Shown piece by piece: positions 44,002 to 53,474 of a DNA stretch of 64,000 nucleotides. A program made the translations under genes and the position numbers. The first letter of the stretch is position 1; each line of letters begins with the position of its first letter. The notes beneath the pieces were generated by a model, which saw nothing but the letters and a program-made list of their open reading frames with translations, ran no database searches and was not told where the DNA came from. This DNA comes from Ensifer adhaerens (GTDB lineage Bacteria; Pseudomonadota; Alphaproteobacteria; Rhizobiales; Rhizobiaceae), in NCBI RefSeq assembly GCF_000697965.2, contig NZ_CP015881.1, forward strand, positions 868,001 through 932,000, in the 5' to 3' direction.

Positions 44002-45120
44002 CTAGTGCGTCTTGTGCATGTCGTGGTTCATGGGCTCAGCCGCGGGCTGCTCTTCCTTGACGCCCTCGGCCGGTTCCTCGCTCTTGGCGGGGTTACCGGT
44101 TTCGGGGAAGGTCGCGGCCGGTGCGGCCGCTTCGGTCACTCCGCCCGTATGGCGGTTGTCATGCTCGAGTTTGGCGCGGTTCTCATGGCTTTCGACGCCG
44201 GCTCCGCCCATCATGTCGATGTGCATCATATCCTTCATGCACATCTGGCCTTCGCGCACGCACATGTTGAGAACGGCTTCATAGAGGCCGTTTTCGACGG
44301 AAGCGTAGTAGCGCACCGGCTCCTTCACGCTCGGCTTTTCGAGCTTCAGGTAGGCGTCGCGATTGAGCATCGTGCCGTTCTGCTTGACGCGGGCAACCCA
44401 GGCGTCAAAGCCCGCCTGGTCCACGCCGTGGAACTTGAAGCGCATGTGCGAGAAGCCGTCGCCGCTGTAGTTGGACGAAAGGCCCTCGTATTCGCCTGCC
44501 TTGTTGATGACGGCGTGCAGCTTGGTCTGCATGCCGGGCATGGCATAGATCATGCCGGCGAGCGCCGGAACGTAGAACGAGTTCATCACCGACGAGGCAG
44601 TGATCTTGAAGTTGATCGGCACGTCGACCGGCGCCGCCATCTCGTTGACCGTGGCAATACCGTATTCCGGATAGAAGAACAGCCATTTCCAGTCGAGCGC
44701 GACGACTTCGACGGTGATCGGCTTCATCTCTTCGGTCACCGGGCGCGCCGCATCGATCCGATCGAGCGGTCGATAGGGGTCGAGCTTGTGGGTGCTGACC
44801 CAGGTGATCGCGCCGAGCGCGATGATGATCGCGAGCGGCGCCGACCAGATGATGACTTCGAGGCCGGTGGAATGGTGCCATTCCGGATCATACTTGGCGG
44901 CCGTGTTCGACTGGCGATAGCGCCAGGCAAAGAACAGCGTCAGGAAAAGGACGGGAACGATGATCAACAGCATCAGGACCGTCGAAATAACGATCAGATC
45001 CCGCTGCTGCGCGGCGATATCACCGGAAGGCGACATGACCACCATGTTGCATCCCGAGAGAACGGAGAGCAACAGGACGGCAATCGTCGATCGTCCGGCT
45101 AAACTGTATGGCTTCGGCAT
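44002..45120 (-). CDS. cyoA: Cytochrome bo3 ubiquinol oxidase subunit II CyoA
   Basis: This 372-residue lipoprotein has a lipobox LSGC (C24), two spans (about residues 40-60 and 82-102), a cupredoxin fold without the CuA ligands, as expected for quinol oxidases, and a tail longer than in E. coli CyoA. The tail has MCMKDMMHIDMM and a final HDMHKTH, so it is Met/His-rich. It is first in cyoABCD-surf1. Confidence 0.94.
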   Translation of the reverse strand: MPKPYSLAGRSTIAVLLLSVLSGCNMVVMSPSGDIAAQQRDLIVISTVLMLLIIVPVLFLTLFFAWRYRQSNTAAKYDPEWHHSTGLEVIIWSAPLAIIIALGAITWVSTHKLDPYRPLDRIDAARPVTEEMKPITVEVVALDWKWLFFYPEYGIATVNEMAAPVDVPINFKITASSVMNSFYVPALAGMIYAMPGMQTKLHAVINKAGEYEGLSSNYSGDGFSHMRFKFHGVDQAGFDAWVARVKQNGTMLNRDAYLKLEKPSVKEPVRYYASVENGLYEAVLNMCVREGQMCMKDMMHIDMMGGAGVESHENRAKLEHDNRHTGGVTEAAAPAATFPETGNPAKSEEPAEGVKEEQPAAEPMNHDMHKTH

Positions 45121-45414
45121 TGCGGCCTCAACTTGCGTTTTGTCTAGTCGGCATTACTCGGGCATGATCGGGCATGGAAGTGAGGTCCATCGTCGCAGCG
45201 CAACATTTTGCCGCAGTGCAGTGACGACCGTATCGCTCTATGCGCGTTTGTACGGGCGCAAAGGCATATTGTCGGTTCGATGCCGGCTGTTCCAGCGAAC
45301 GTTAGGCACGAACTCGAATGAGGCATGTGCGCAGGTACGTGCACGGCATTCTTGATATCAGACGCCAATTGGTCAACACTCTAACGACAAGACGTTCGAT
45401 CGTCGGAGAAATTC

Positions 45415-46740
45415 ATGGTTTCGGTCGCTAACCCAACATCGTCTGGTCTCGAGCGGGATGCACGTCGCATTCACGAGGACGACAAGCCTCTGTCCCCGGG
45501 CAGCATCGCCATCGGCGTGGTCATTGGACGAACCTCGGAATTCTTCGACTTCTTCGTCTACGGCCTCGGCTCGATCCTCGTTTTTCCGAAGCTGATTTTC
45601 CCGTTCGCGCCCAATGCGGTCACCGCGACGCTCATGTCCTTCGCGCTGTTCCCGCTCGCTTTCCTCGCCCGCCCGGTTGGCTCCTTCGTCTTCATGTGGG
45701 TCGACCGCAACTACGGGCGCGGCACGAAGCTGACGATCGCGCTCGTCATTCTCGGTGGCTCGACGGCGTCAATCGCCTTCCTGCCCGGCTATGACACAAT
45801 CGGATATTGGGCGGTGGCGCTATTGGCGCTGTTCCGGCTGGGCCAGGGCTTTGCGCTCGGCGGCGCCTGGGACGGCCTCGCATCGCTGCTGAACCTCAAT
45901 GCGCCGCAGAATCACCGCGGCTGGTACGCGATGATCCCGCAGCTCGGCGCGCCGATCGGCTTTGCGCTTGCGAGCATCCTCTTCGGTTATTTCGTCAGCA
46001 ACCTTTCGCAGGAAGATTTCCTCGCCTGGGGCTGGCGCTATCCGTTCTTCGTCGCCTTTGCGATCAACGTCGTGGCGCTTTTCGCGCGCCTGCGCATCGT
46101 CGCCAGCAAGGAGTTCGGCGCCGCCATGGAAGCCAAGGAGCTTGAGGCGCGGCCGGTCTTCGAGATGCTGAGCAAGCACAGCATCGACGTCGTGCTCGGC
46201 GCCTTCGTGCCGCTCGCAAGCTTCGCAATGTTCCACCTCGTCACCATCTTCCCCTTGAGCTGGGTGACGCTCAACGGCGGCCAGTCGGCGGCTGAATTCC
46301 TGTGGGTTCAGGTGGCAGGTGCCGTCGTCGGCGCCATCGGCATCGTGCTTTCGGGCGTAATTGCCGACCGGGTCGGTCGCCGCAACCAGCTGATGATCGG
46401 TGCGATCCTGATCGCGATCTTCAGCTTCTCGGCCCCCTTCCTGCTCGATGCCGGCGGCAAGGGCCAGGACGCTTACATCCTGATCGGCTTCGCCATCCTT
46501 GGCCTTTCCTTCGGCCAGTCCTCAGGCGCCGTCTCCTCGCGCTTCACCCAGTACTATCGCTACACGGGTGCCGCTCTGACGTCGGACCTCGCCTGGCTCG
46601 TCGGCGCCGCTTTCGCGCCGCTCGTGGCACTCGGGCTGGCCAGCAGCTTTGGCATCATCTTCATCGGCGGCTACCTGATTTCGGGTGCGATCTGCACGAT
46701 CGCGGCGCTGAGCCTCAGCCGCGCGCTCGACCAGCAGTAA
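45415..46740 (+). CDS. MFS transporter, metabolite:H+ symporter family
   Basis: This 441-residue protein has twelve spans. The MHS-type N-terminus GRTSEFFDFFVYG and the LSFGQSSGAVSSRF block are visible. MHS members import dicarboxylates, shikimate or sugar acids; the substrate is not shown. CGGAGAA precedes the ATG. It diverges from cyoA with a 294-bp gap in which no firm site was recognised. Confidence 0.88.
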   Translation: MVSVANPTSSGLERDARRIHEDDKPLSPGSIAIGVVIGRTSEFFDFFVYGLGSILVFPKLIFPFAPNAVTATLMSFALFPLAFLARPVGSFVFMWVDRNYGRGTKLTIALVILGGSTASIAFLPGYDTIGYWAVALLALFRLGQGFALGGAWDGLASLLNLNAPQNHRGWYAMIPQLGAPIGFALASILFGYFVSNLSQEDFLAWGWRYPFFVAFAINVVALFARLRIVASKEFGAAMEAKELEARPVFEMLSKHSIDVVLGAFVPLASFAMFHLVTIFPLSWVTLNGGQSAAEFLWVQVAGAVVGAIGIVLSGVIADRVGRRNQLMIGAILIAIFSFSAPFLLDAGGKGQDAYILIGFAILGLSFGQSSGAVSSRFTQYYRYTGAALTSDLAWLVGAAFAPLVALGLASSFGIIFIGGYLISGAICTIAALSLSRALDQQ

Positions 46741-46753
46741 GATCCAGAGGCAG

Positions 46754-46790
46754 GCGGGGCGCAGTTACAGGCGTCCCGCTTGTTCGTCCT
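46754..46790 (+). terminator. Terminator after the MFS gene
   Basis: A 9-bp stem (46754-46762 with 46771-46779, one G-T pair) with an 8-nt loop precedes TTGTTCGTCCTTT. Confidence 0.5.
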
Positions 46791-46853
46791 TTCCTCGCGT
46801 GACCTTGATTGCGAGGAACGGAAACGCGACCGGATTGACCGGTCCTGCAGCCG

Positions 46854-48170
46854 TCAAAGGCGGACTTCGACCTCAAACCCCTGCGTCTTGCCGCGCGCCG
46901 GCGAAGCGATGAGCAATTGGCCCTGCATCTGCGCGACCAGCCGCTCAACGATGGCAAGCCCGAGCCCGGAACCGGAGGCCTCGGTCGGCCCGCGGACGAA
47001 GCGCTTGGTCAGGTTGGCGCGGACGTCCTCGGCGACAACAGCGCTTTCGTTCGTGACGCGGATACCCATTGGGTCAACATGGAGATCGACCCGGCTGCCC
47101 GGCGGACTGTGGATCAGGGCGTTTTCAAGAAGATTGCGCAAGACGATCGCAAAGGCGTCCACGCGGATCGGCCGTTCAAGTACGGTGCCCTTGGCGACCT
47201 GAACGTTCAGGCGGTTGGCGCCGAGCGCGGATCGCTCCAGATCCTGCATCACGACCATCAACACCGGCAGCAGATCGTGCTGCTCGTCCGAAATGGCAAT
47301 CTCCGCTTCGGCGCGCGACATCTGCAGCAACTTCTCGGCAAGCCGGCTCAGATGCACGAGCGCACGTTCAATCTGGGCGGTTCGCGGTTGGTATGCCGGC
47401 GGCACCTCGCGCGCCAGCCGTTGGGTTTGCGCGAGCGCACCGGCAATCGGGGTCCGCAGCTCATGGGCGCTGTTCGAGGTGAATTCCCTCTCCGCCTCTA
47501 GGCCCGCCTTCAGCCGCGCCAGAAGCAGGTTCACGGAACGCGCGATCGCCCGCAGTTCGCGCGGCAGCGTCGCCTCGTCGATCGGCGCCAGATTACCGCT
47601 GTCCTTGGTCAGGATATCGTCGCGCAGCTGCGACACGGGCGACAGCGTGCTGCGAACGACGAAGACGATCGCAAGGATGCTGCCCGGTATCAGCACGAGC
47701 AGCGGCAAAAGCAGCGCCGTTCCGCCTTCCATGAGCGCTTCTGTGCGATGTTCGATCGCATCGGCAACTTGCACATAGAGTGATCCGTCAGTCGTTCCGG
47801 CCGTGTAGATCCGATGGGTGGGGGTCTGCGAGAAGCCGGTCGCAAGGGGAACCGCGAAGGGCTCCGGCGCGCCGTCGTCAAAGAGAACGCGGCCGTCGCG
47901 GTCGCGCACCTGGTAGGTAAGGAATTGCGAATTGAGCGCGGGCGCCGTAACCGACGCCTGGGCCAAGCCGCTGGGCGCGTCCCTCGTCGTCTCGTTAGCC
48001 ACGATCTGCAACAATCGTTCGGCGGTTTCCTGCACGCCGCTGTCGAAGATTTCGGTGAACTCGTCCTGCATCACATAGACGCCAAGCCCGAGCGCAACAA
48101 ACCAGAAGAGGGCGACGACGCTGGTGAGCGCAATGGCCAGTCTGCGGGTCATGCTCCTCTTGTCGGACAT
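46854..48170 (-). CDS. OmpR-system sensor histidine kinase (QseC/PmrB-like)
   Basis: This 438-residue kinase has two spans (about residues 10-30 and 170-190), a periplasmic domain between them, a HAMP region, the H-box NSAHELRTPIAGAL and an ATPase domain ending GSGLGLAIVERL. The start at 48170 is chosen because it lies 4 bp after the response-regulator stop and gives a correct first span. The signal is unknown. Confidence 0.9.
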   Translation of the reverse strand: MSDKRSMTRRLAIALTSVVALFWFVALGLGVYVMQDEFTEIFDSGVQETAERLLQIVANETTRDAPSGLAQASVTAPALNSQFLTYQVRDRDGRVLFDDGAPEPFAVPLATGFSQTPTHRIYTAGTTDGSLYVQVADAIEHRTEALMEGGTALLLPLLVLIPGSILAIVFVVRSTLSPVSQLRDDILTKDSGNLAPIDEATLPRELRAIARSVNLLLARLKAGLEAEREFTSNSAHELRTPIAGALAQTQRLAREVPPAYQPRTAQIERALVHLSRLAEKLLQMSRAEAEIAISDEQHDLLPVLMVVMQDLERSALGANRLNVQVAKGTVLERPIRVDAFAIVLRNLLENALIHSPPGSRVDLHVDPMGIRVTNESAVVAEDVRANLTKRFVRGPTEASGSGLGLAIVERLVAQMQGQLLIASPARGKTQGFEVEVRL

Positions 48171-48174
48171 GCGA

Positions 48175-48843
48175 TCACCTGAGGCAGTAGCCGAGACCGC
48201 GCACGGTCTCGATCCGGTCAGACCCGATCTTCTTGCGCAGGCGGCTGATATAGACCTCGACCGTATTGCTTTCGATCTCGGCACCGAAGGCGTAAAGCGC
48301 ATCGTGCAACTGCGCCTTCGACACGAGGGCGCCGGGATGCGCGGCCAGCTTGTCCAAAACGGCCCATTCCCGAGCGCTCAGGCTCTGGCTGTCGCCATTA
48401 ACGGCGATCTTGCGGTGAACCTGGTCGATCTCGATGCCGGGCAGCTTGACCGTCGGCGTCGCGTTGCCCGTATAGCGCCTGGAAACGGCCAGCATGCGGG
48501 CCGTCAGTTCATTGAGATCGAAGGGCTTGACCAGATAGTCGTCCGCCCCGCTGTTGAGCCCCTCGATCCGGTCGGATATCTGGTCGTGCGCTGTCAGAAT
48601 GATTACGGGCGTGCCGTCGCCGCGTGCGCGGAGAGAGCGCAGGAGCGTCAGCCCTTCGTCATCGGGCAATCGCAGATCGAGCAGGATCAGTCCGTAGGTT
48701 ACCGTATCGGTCGCCGCCACCGCATCGAGGATGCGCTTGAACCAATCGACCGCGTGGCCGGCGGCGGCGACATGGTCGCGCAGCGCCTCCCCCAGAACCT
48801 GATCGTCTTCGACTAGTAGGACTCTCAAGATATCACCGGACAC
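48175..48843 (-). CDS. OmpR-family response regulator
   Basis: This 222-residue protein has a receiver domain (acidic VEDD near residues 11-14, phospho-Asp D56 in LLDLRLP, Lys in LVKPFD) and an OmpR-type winged HTH at the C-terminus. The GTG at 48843 is chosen because AAGGA lies at good spacing before it and the protein then starts like its family; an ATG at 48900 would add 19 residues. It pairs with the kinase directly downstream. Confidence 0.9.
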   Translation of the reverse strand: MSGDILRVLLVEDDQVLGEALRDHVAAAGHAVDWFKRILDAVAATDTVTYGLILLDLRLPDDEGLTLLRSLRARGDGTPVIILTAHDQISDRIEGLNSGADDYLVKPFDLNELTARMLAVSRRYTGNATPTVKLPGIEIDQVHRKIAVNGDSQSLSAREWAVLDKLAAHPGALVSKAQLHDALYAFGAEIESNTVEVYISRLRKKIGSDRIETVRGLGYCLR

Positions 48844-48965
48844 TTGTTCGTCCTTGCCTAGGGTCGATCGGGGATGGCCGTCAAGTCCTTGAGCGCCCAA
48901 GCGGCGAAATGCGGTGAGGCTGCCCGTCTCGGCCGCCGCATACAGGGCGCAAGAATGGGAGGATT

Positions 48966-49700
48966 TCAGGAGGCGACGGGATCGCGAAAGGCCCCGCGCC
49001 TCTTCTTGTAGCTGATCACCGCCGTCGCGATCCCGACCAGAGCCATCGCGCCGCCAAGAACGGCCAGCACGCCAACATTCCGGCCTGATGGCTCGTAGGT
49101 CGCGAGCTTGTACATCTCCGTCGCAAGCACCGCGATCATGGCCGCCGAGACGGTCGAGTAATCCTTGCCGACGACACGTCTGATGTTGAACGCCATTCCT
49201 TCCGTGGATTTGCTGAAGTTTGAAAGGCGCAGCGCCCAGCGCGGCACGTCACGGCAATAGGCCTGATAGGCTTCGCCGAAGGTGCGAAGCAGAAAAGCCT
49301 CCTCCGCATAGACGATGCATTGGTACATGAAGGCAAAGAGCCCAATGCCGATCACGATGAGCAGCGGGTTGCCGTGCAGCAGGAAAACGCCGCAGTAGAG
49401 CAGCATGTTGCCGACATAGAGCGGGTTCCGACAAACGCCGAACATGCCCTCGGTTACCAGGTCCTTGGCGTAGACCTTCTTTCTCAGGCCGCCACGCTGG
49501 ATATACTGATAGCCGACGACCGTCGCGCGAAGCGCGAGGCCGGCCAGAATGACAAGGATCGCGACCGCATCCTTGGCCAGCGTCAGCAGCGGGTTGTCTA
49601 ACACCAATGCCGGCGGCGGCATCAGGAGGAACAACACCACGATGATCGCGGGAAAAAGCTGGTTGCGGAAGCGGAAGAGAAAATTGCCGATCGCGATCAT
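48966..49700 (-). CDS. Isoprenylcysteine carboxyl methyltransferase (ICMT)-like membrane protein
   Basis: This 244-residue protein has about six spans and the ICMT/PEMT-family blocks RNPLYVGNMLLYCG and the AEEAFLLRTFGEAYQAYCRDVPRW region. Bacterial members methylate lipids, quinone intermediates or unknown targets. It lies 12 bp after a CmoA-like methyltransferase gene, suggesting a common pathway. Confidence 0.8.
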   Translation of the reverse strand: MIAIGNFLFRFRNQLFPAIIVVLFLLMPPPALVLDNPLLTLAKDAVAILVILAGLALRATVVGYQYIQRGGLRKKVYAKDLVTEGMFGVCRNPLYVGNMLLYCGVFLLHGNPLLIVIGIGLFAFMYQCIVYAEEAFLLRTFGEAYQAYCRDVPRWALRLSNFSKSTEGMAFNIRRVVGKDYSTVSAAMIAVLATEMYKLATYEPSGRNVGVLAVLGGAMALVGIATAVISYKKRRGAFRDPVAS

Positions 49701-49712
49701 GGTCGGTCCGTC

Positions 49713-50480
49713 CTACTTGATCGCGACAATGCCGCAGAAATTATACCAGCGGAAAAAGACCTCGACGCTGCGGAAACCCACTTCCTTCAGCAGCTGGAAA
49801 TTTTCCTCCAGGCGGTACGGAATGAGGACGTTTTCAAGCGCCTCGCGCTTCCTGGCGATCTCGATCTCGGAATAGCCGTTGCGGCGCTTGTAGTCGTAGT
49901 AGTGCTCGATGAACAAGCGGTTGAACGTCGAGTCCTCGCTGGTCAGCTTCTCGACGAGCAGCAGAGCGCCGCGCTCGTTGAGGCCGTCATAGATCGAGCG
50001 CATGACGCGCTCGCGGTAGAGGGGGCGCACGAACTGCAGGGTCAGAAGCATCAGGACGACGCTGGCATTGTGGATTTCGATGCCGTGGTGCAGGTCGCCG
50101 CCCCTCAGATCAATCGCCCGGTTGGAATTTGCCTGGACGATCTTTTCCTTCGCCTTCTCGATCATGTCCGGAGCGTTGTCGATGCCGACGAAGCGCACGG
50201 CGGGATCAACCATGGCGTCGAGCCCGAGCAGCGTCGTCGCGGTCGAGCAGCCGATGTCGTAGAGGTTGGTATCGGCTTCGGCAAAGTCACTGGCGAGTTC
50301 GCAAACCATCCGCTGGATTTCGCCGTAGTAGGGAACCGAGCGGCTGACCATGTCGTCGAAGACGGCGGCCACGGTGGCATTGAAGGCGAAGTCGCCGACG
50401 TTTTGGTCCGGTGCGGCGAATACCTCGTCCCGGCGGTGGCTGTTGTCGTGCACGTGTAGATGCGGGGCCTTGCCAACCAT
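49713..50480 (-). CDS. CmoA-like SAM-dependent methyltransferase family protein
   Basis: This 255-residue protein resembles carboxy-S-adenosyl-methionine synthase: NVGDFAFNATVAAVFDDMV, the SAM loop YDIGCSTATTLLGL, and the C-terminal FFRWYNFCG block. True CmoA makes Cx-SAM for tRNA wobble modification together with CmoB, which is not seen here. The start at 50480 has GAAAGGAAAG upstream. Its coupling to the ICMT-like gene leaves the actual role open. Confidence 0.78.
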   Translation of the reverse strand: MVGKAPHLHVHDNSHRRDEVFAAPDQNVGDFAFNATVAAVFDDMVSRSVPYYGEIQRMVCELASDFAEADTNLYDIGCSTATTLLGLDAMVDPAVRFVGIDNAPDMIEKAKEKIVQANSNRAIDLRGGDLHHGIEIHNASVVLMLLTLQFVRPLYRERVMRSIYDGLNERGALLLVEKLTSEDSTFNRLFIEHYYDYKRRNGYSEIEIARKREALENVLIPYRLEENFQLLKEVGFRSVEVFFRWYNFCGIVAIK

Positions 50481-50718
50481 TCGCACTTTCCTTTCTTTTC
50501 CGGAGCACGCCAAACGAGAGGGCAATCGCCTCTGTCCCCGGAGCGATCGATGCACCACACAAGCCACCCTAACCTGACACAAACCTGAAAGGTTTGGCGG
50601 CAGCGGTTTCGGCAAATCGGGGACCGGGGACGCGGCATCACGGCGTGATCACGCGATTTTGCCGGCAGGCGCGCGCGCTTTTCTCGATAATCGGTGGCGC
50701 GAAACGGGAGCAAAGACC

Positions 50719-52017
50719 ATGCGGCCGAGACTAAGGTGTACAGCGTTGATCGCCAGCCTCGTCATGTCGATGGCCGCTGTGGCATGGGCGGCGGAGCTGC
50801 CACGCTCCGGTGAGCCGACATTCGACCGGGTGATCGAGCTGGTGAATGCGAACTTCTTTGACGGCAAGGCGCTTGACCGTTTCAATACCGCCGCCCAGGC
50901 GGAGATCACGGATCCCGTGGCGGCGCTTTCCAGGACGAGCCCGGCTTCACGCGTCGATGCGGCGGTCACGTCCGTCCTTGCAAGTCTTGGGGTTTCCCAT
51001 ACCGGACGTTTCAAAGCCGACACGATCGACTATTTCGAGCTCGCCGACATTTTCCGCTTCGCCATCCGTGACGATATGCGGCGTCTCTTTCCGCCGGATG
51101 GCGCCGCGCGCTATCCCGGCATCGGCATGGTGACGACACTCGATAACGGGCAGCGCTTCGTCAGCGATGTTTATGACGGGTCGGCTGCAAAGAAGGCGGG
51201 CCTCCTCGTCGGCGACGAGATCCTTTCGGTCGACGGGCAGGCTTATCATGAGATCGGATCCTTCGAAGACAAGGTCGGCCGCACGGTCGAGCTTCGGCTC
51301 CGCCGCCATCGCGATGCGGACCCATTGTCGCTGCAGGTTCCGGTCGAGAGGTTGCGACCACTTCCGATGTTCGAGCGCGCGATCGAAGAGAGCATCGCAC
51401 TGGTCGAGACCGGCGGCCGGAAGATCGGCTATGTGCGCCTCTGGACCCTTTCAACGCGAAACGGGCTTGATGTCCTCGCCGAGGCGCTTTCGAGCGGCCG
51501 CTTGAAGGCTGCTGAAGGCCTCGTCGTCGACCTGCGCGGCCGCTGGGGCGGCGGGCCGGCAGACGCAGCCGAGTTTCTGGTCGGCGGTACGCCAACTTTC
51601 CGGTTGGTTCCGCGCCGGGGCGAAGCCACGCTTGCCAATTTCCGCTGGCAAAAGCCTGTGGTCGCGCTGATCGACAACGGAACCCGCAGCGGTCTCGAAC
51701 TTTTCGCCTATACGTTGCGGCAACACGGGATCCCGCTCGTCGGCGAGCGGACCGTCGGTGCTCTGCTTGCCGGCCGTGCTTATGTGCTACCGGACGACAG
51801 CCTCTTGGAAGTGGCAGTGTCGGATGCGGTCATCGGCGACGGGCTAAGGCTTGAGGGGGTGGGCATCGCGCCAGATCTGCAGGTGGCCTTTCCGCTTGCC
51901 TATGCGGCCGGCAAGGATCCGCAACGGGAAGCCGCGATCGCTGAGATGGTTCGCGTGCTCCAAGCCACGCCGGAGCCAGAAACCTTGCCGGCGCAAGAAC
52001 CGGCCGCAACCCGGTGA
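50719..52017 (+). CDS. S41/C-terminal-protease-like secreted protein lacking the catalytic Lys
   Basis: This 432-residue protein has a signal peptide (to about residue 24, AWA-A), a PDZ domain near residues 135-200 (VYDGSAAKKAGLLVGDEIL) and an S41 protease domain. The nucleophile region keeps S324 in NGTRSGLE, but the Lys expected about 25 residues later (FGKG in active enzymes) reads VGALLAG, with A348 in its place. It may be inactive or may bind rather than cut peptides. The start at 50719 gives a normal leader. Confidence 0.8.
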   Translation: MRPRLRCTALIASLVMSMAAVAWAAELPRSGEPTFDRVIELVNANFFDGKALDRFNTAAQAEITDPVAALSRTSPASRVDAAVTSVLASLGVSHTGRFKADTIDYFELADIFRFAIRDDMRRLFPPDGAARYPGIGMVTTLDNGQRFVSDVYDGSAAKKAGLLVGDEILSVDGQAYHEIGSFEDKVGRTVELRLRRHRDADPLSLQVPVERLRPLPMFERAIEESIALVETGGRKIGYVRLWTLSTRNGLDVLAEALSSGRLKAAEGLVVDLRGRWGGGPADAAEFLVGGTPTFRLVPRRGEATLANFRWQKPVVALIDNGTRSGLELFAYTLRQHGIPLVGERTVGALLAGRAYVLPDDSLLEVAVSDAVIGDGLRLEGVGIAPDLQVAFPLAYAAGKDPQREAAIAEMVRVLQATPEPETLPAQEPAATR

Positions 52018-52043
52018 CGCTTGGAGGCTTGCAGAACTATGTG

Positions 52044-52465
52044 TCAGCCGATGCCGCCGCCTGCGACGATCTCCCCTCCGAGTCTCACAACTTCGCGCAC
52101 GAACTGGTCCAGGTCCTCCCCGCGTCCGGTGATTGTTGATTGCCACGCGCTGCCAATGCTCGCCGTGTACCGTCGTGTCGGAGATGACGGCGTTCGTTCT
52201 GGTGCCGGGTGGTAACGGAAGCAGACGATGTTGATGTTGATCGGCGTCACGAGTTCGAGCTGCGGCTCTGCCTCGACGAGGCCGCTCAGATAATGGCTTG
52301 AGCGACATTTTGGTCGACGAGGCGGCCAAACTTCTCGATGCTGTGCTCCGTCAACGACATCCAGATTTACAGGGCGCGAGAACCACGCACTGTCGACTCC
52401 AGGATACTCTGGCGTAACGGCGAAGGCGCCCCGGTGCGCTGCCGCATCGCGAACGCAGCCCTTCT
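52044..52465 (-). pseudogene. C-terminal relic of a PLP-dependent decarboxylase
   Basis: Read on the minus strand, segments of the group II (aromatic amino acid type) decarboxylase family appear in different frames. These are VRDAAAHRGAFAVTPEY, then EKFGRLVDQNVAQA, then YLSGLVEAEPQLELVTPIN with NIVCFRYHP, then (frameshift near 52200) VHGEHWQRVAINNHRTR, then (frameshift near 52115) EDLDQFVREVVRLGGEI and the stop at 52044. The order is correct, so this is one gene broken by at least three frameshifts. The lysine that holds PLP lies in the missing middle. The matching N-terminal half is at 58299-58690. Confidence 0.8.
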
Positions 52466-52509
52466 CGAAGGGTGCCGTGCGGTCTACCTCATAACCCACG
52501 CGAGCTTCG

Positions 52510-53070
52510 TCAACCCGATCGTACCCGTTCGCAAATAAAATCCGCAATTGCGGGAACCGTTCCAGTGAAATCGATTTCGCTCTTAAACGCACCAAAGTGG
52601 ATTTCCGTGATCTCGGGCTCTTTAGGCTCCTCCACTACCACCGTGCCGCCAGCCTCCTTAATTGCCCTCAGTCCCAGCCTTCCATCCTTCAACAGCCCTG
52701 TAAGGGTTACACCAATTACGCGTCTCCCGGCGCTATAGGCGAGTGACGTAAAGAGCGCATCTATTGTGTACCCTCGATAATATCCGTCGGCGAGGAGGTG
52801 CGTCCGGTGTCCGGATCCGACGGTCAGGAGCTTGTCCGGCGGTCCGACGAAGCAAGCCCCTATCTCGAGGGGTCCTCCCTCGATTGGAACCACAACACGC
52901 AAATGGGCCACCCGCCTCAAAGTCTGTGGCAGATAGCTATCGGGGAATGGCGAGCGGTGAAGAACCACTAGGACGGCCGCCGACAGGTTTTCCGGCAGTC
53001 GCCCAACGAGATCCGTGAGGCTTTCTACCCCCCCAGCAGGCGCACCAATTGCCACAATGTCAGGTCTCAT
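52510..53070 (-). CDS. CheB-like methylesterase domain protein with missing active-site Ser
   Basis: This 186-residue stand-alone CheB catalytic domain lacks a receiver. The family motif GASTGG reads GAPAGG here, so the nucleophile Ser is Pro at residue 11. H38 in VVLHRS and D129 in LLKDG remain, as does VGPPDK. It is thus probably not an esterase. It lies inside the inserted island next to the decarboxylase relic, with no chemotaxis genes nearby. Confidence 0.75.
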   Translation of the reverse strand: MRPDIVAIGAPAGGVESLTDLVGRLPENLSAAVLVVLHRSPFPDSYLPQTLRRVAHLRVVVPIEGGPLEIGACFVGPPDKLLTVGSGHRTHLLADGYYRGYTIDALFTSLAYSAGRRVIGVTLTGLLKDGRLGLRAIKEAGGTVVVEEPKEPEITEIHFGAFKSEIDFTGTVPAIADFICERVRSG

Positions 53071-53474
53071 GGTTCAAACTGATACCAGCGCTACGATATA
53101 TTAGGTCTAGCTTATTTTAACGCACTGCGCGACATCATTTCAACACACGTGAAGGGATTGTTAGGAGGCGTCGCCATGCGCGAACGCCCAGTCTAGCGAT
53201 CCTGCGCATAGCGCTGAGGGCGGACATAGCGGATGTTTATAGGACCACTTAGCGACTGCATTACCGTCGAATCCCACTGCGAAGCAGTTCTGGTCGCTAA
53301 CCTCCTGTCGAACGCGCGCCAGATGAAGGCATCTCTGGACAACTCAAGGCCGGCTCATCGACAGAGCAGGCGTCCTTCGCCCGCAGAAAGCGAGAATTCG
53401 GCTTGCTACAAACGGCTTGATTTCGCGGACAAGCGGCAGTCGACAACCGTATGGACCTGAAGGATAATACCCAC
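53071..53474. other. Gene-poor stretch inside the island
   Basis: An open frame of 75 codons at 53233-53460 lacks homology, ribosome site and coding bias, and is not called. No promoter or repeat stands out. Confidence 0.4.

Noticed and set aside
45121..45414. Search for an FNR/NnrR or other operator between cyoA and the MFS gene
   Set aside because: No TTGnn-N4-nnCAA site or convincing palindrome was found.
52044..52595. 183-codon frame considered as an intact gene
   Set aside because: Decarboxylase motifs pass through several frames in order, so it is a frameshifted relic, not a functional gene.
53233..53460. 75-codon frame
   Set aside because: No ribosome site, domain, conservation clue or coding bias.
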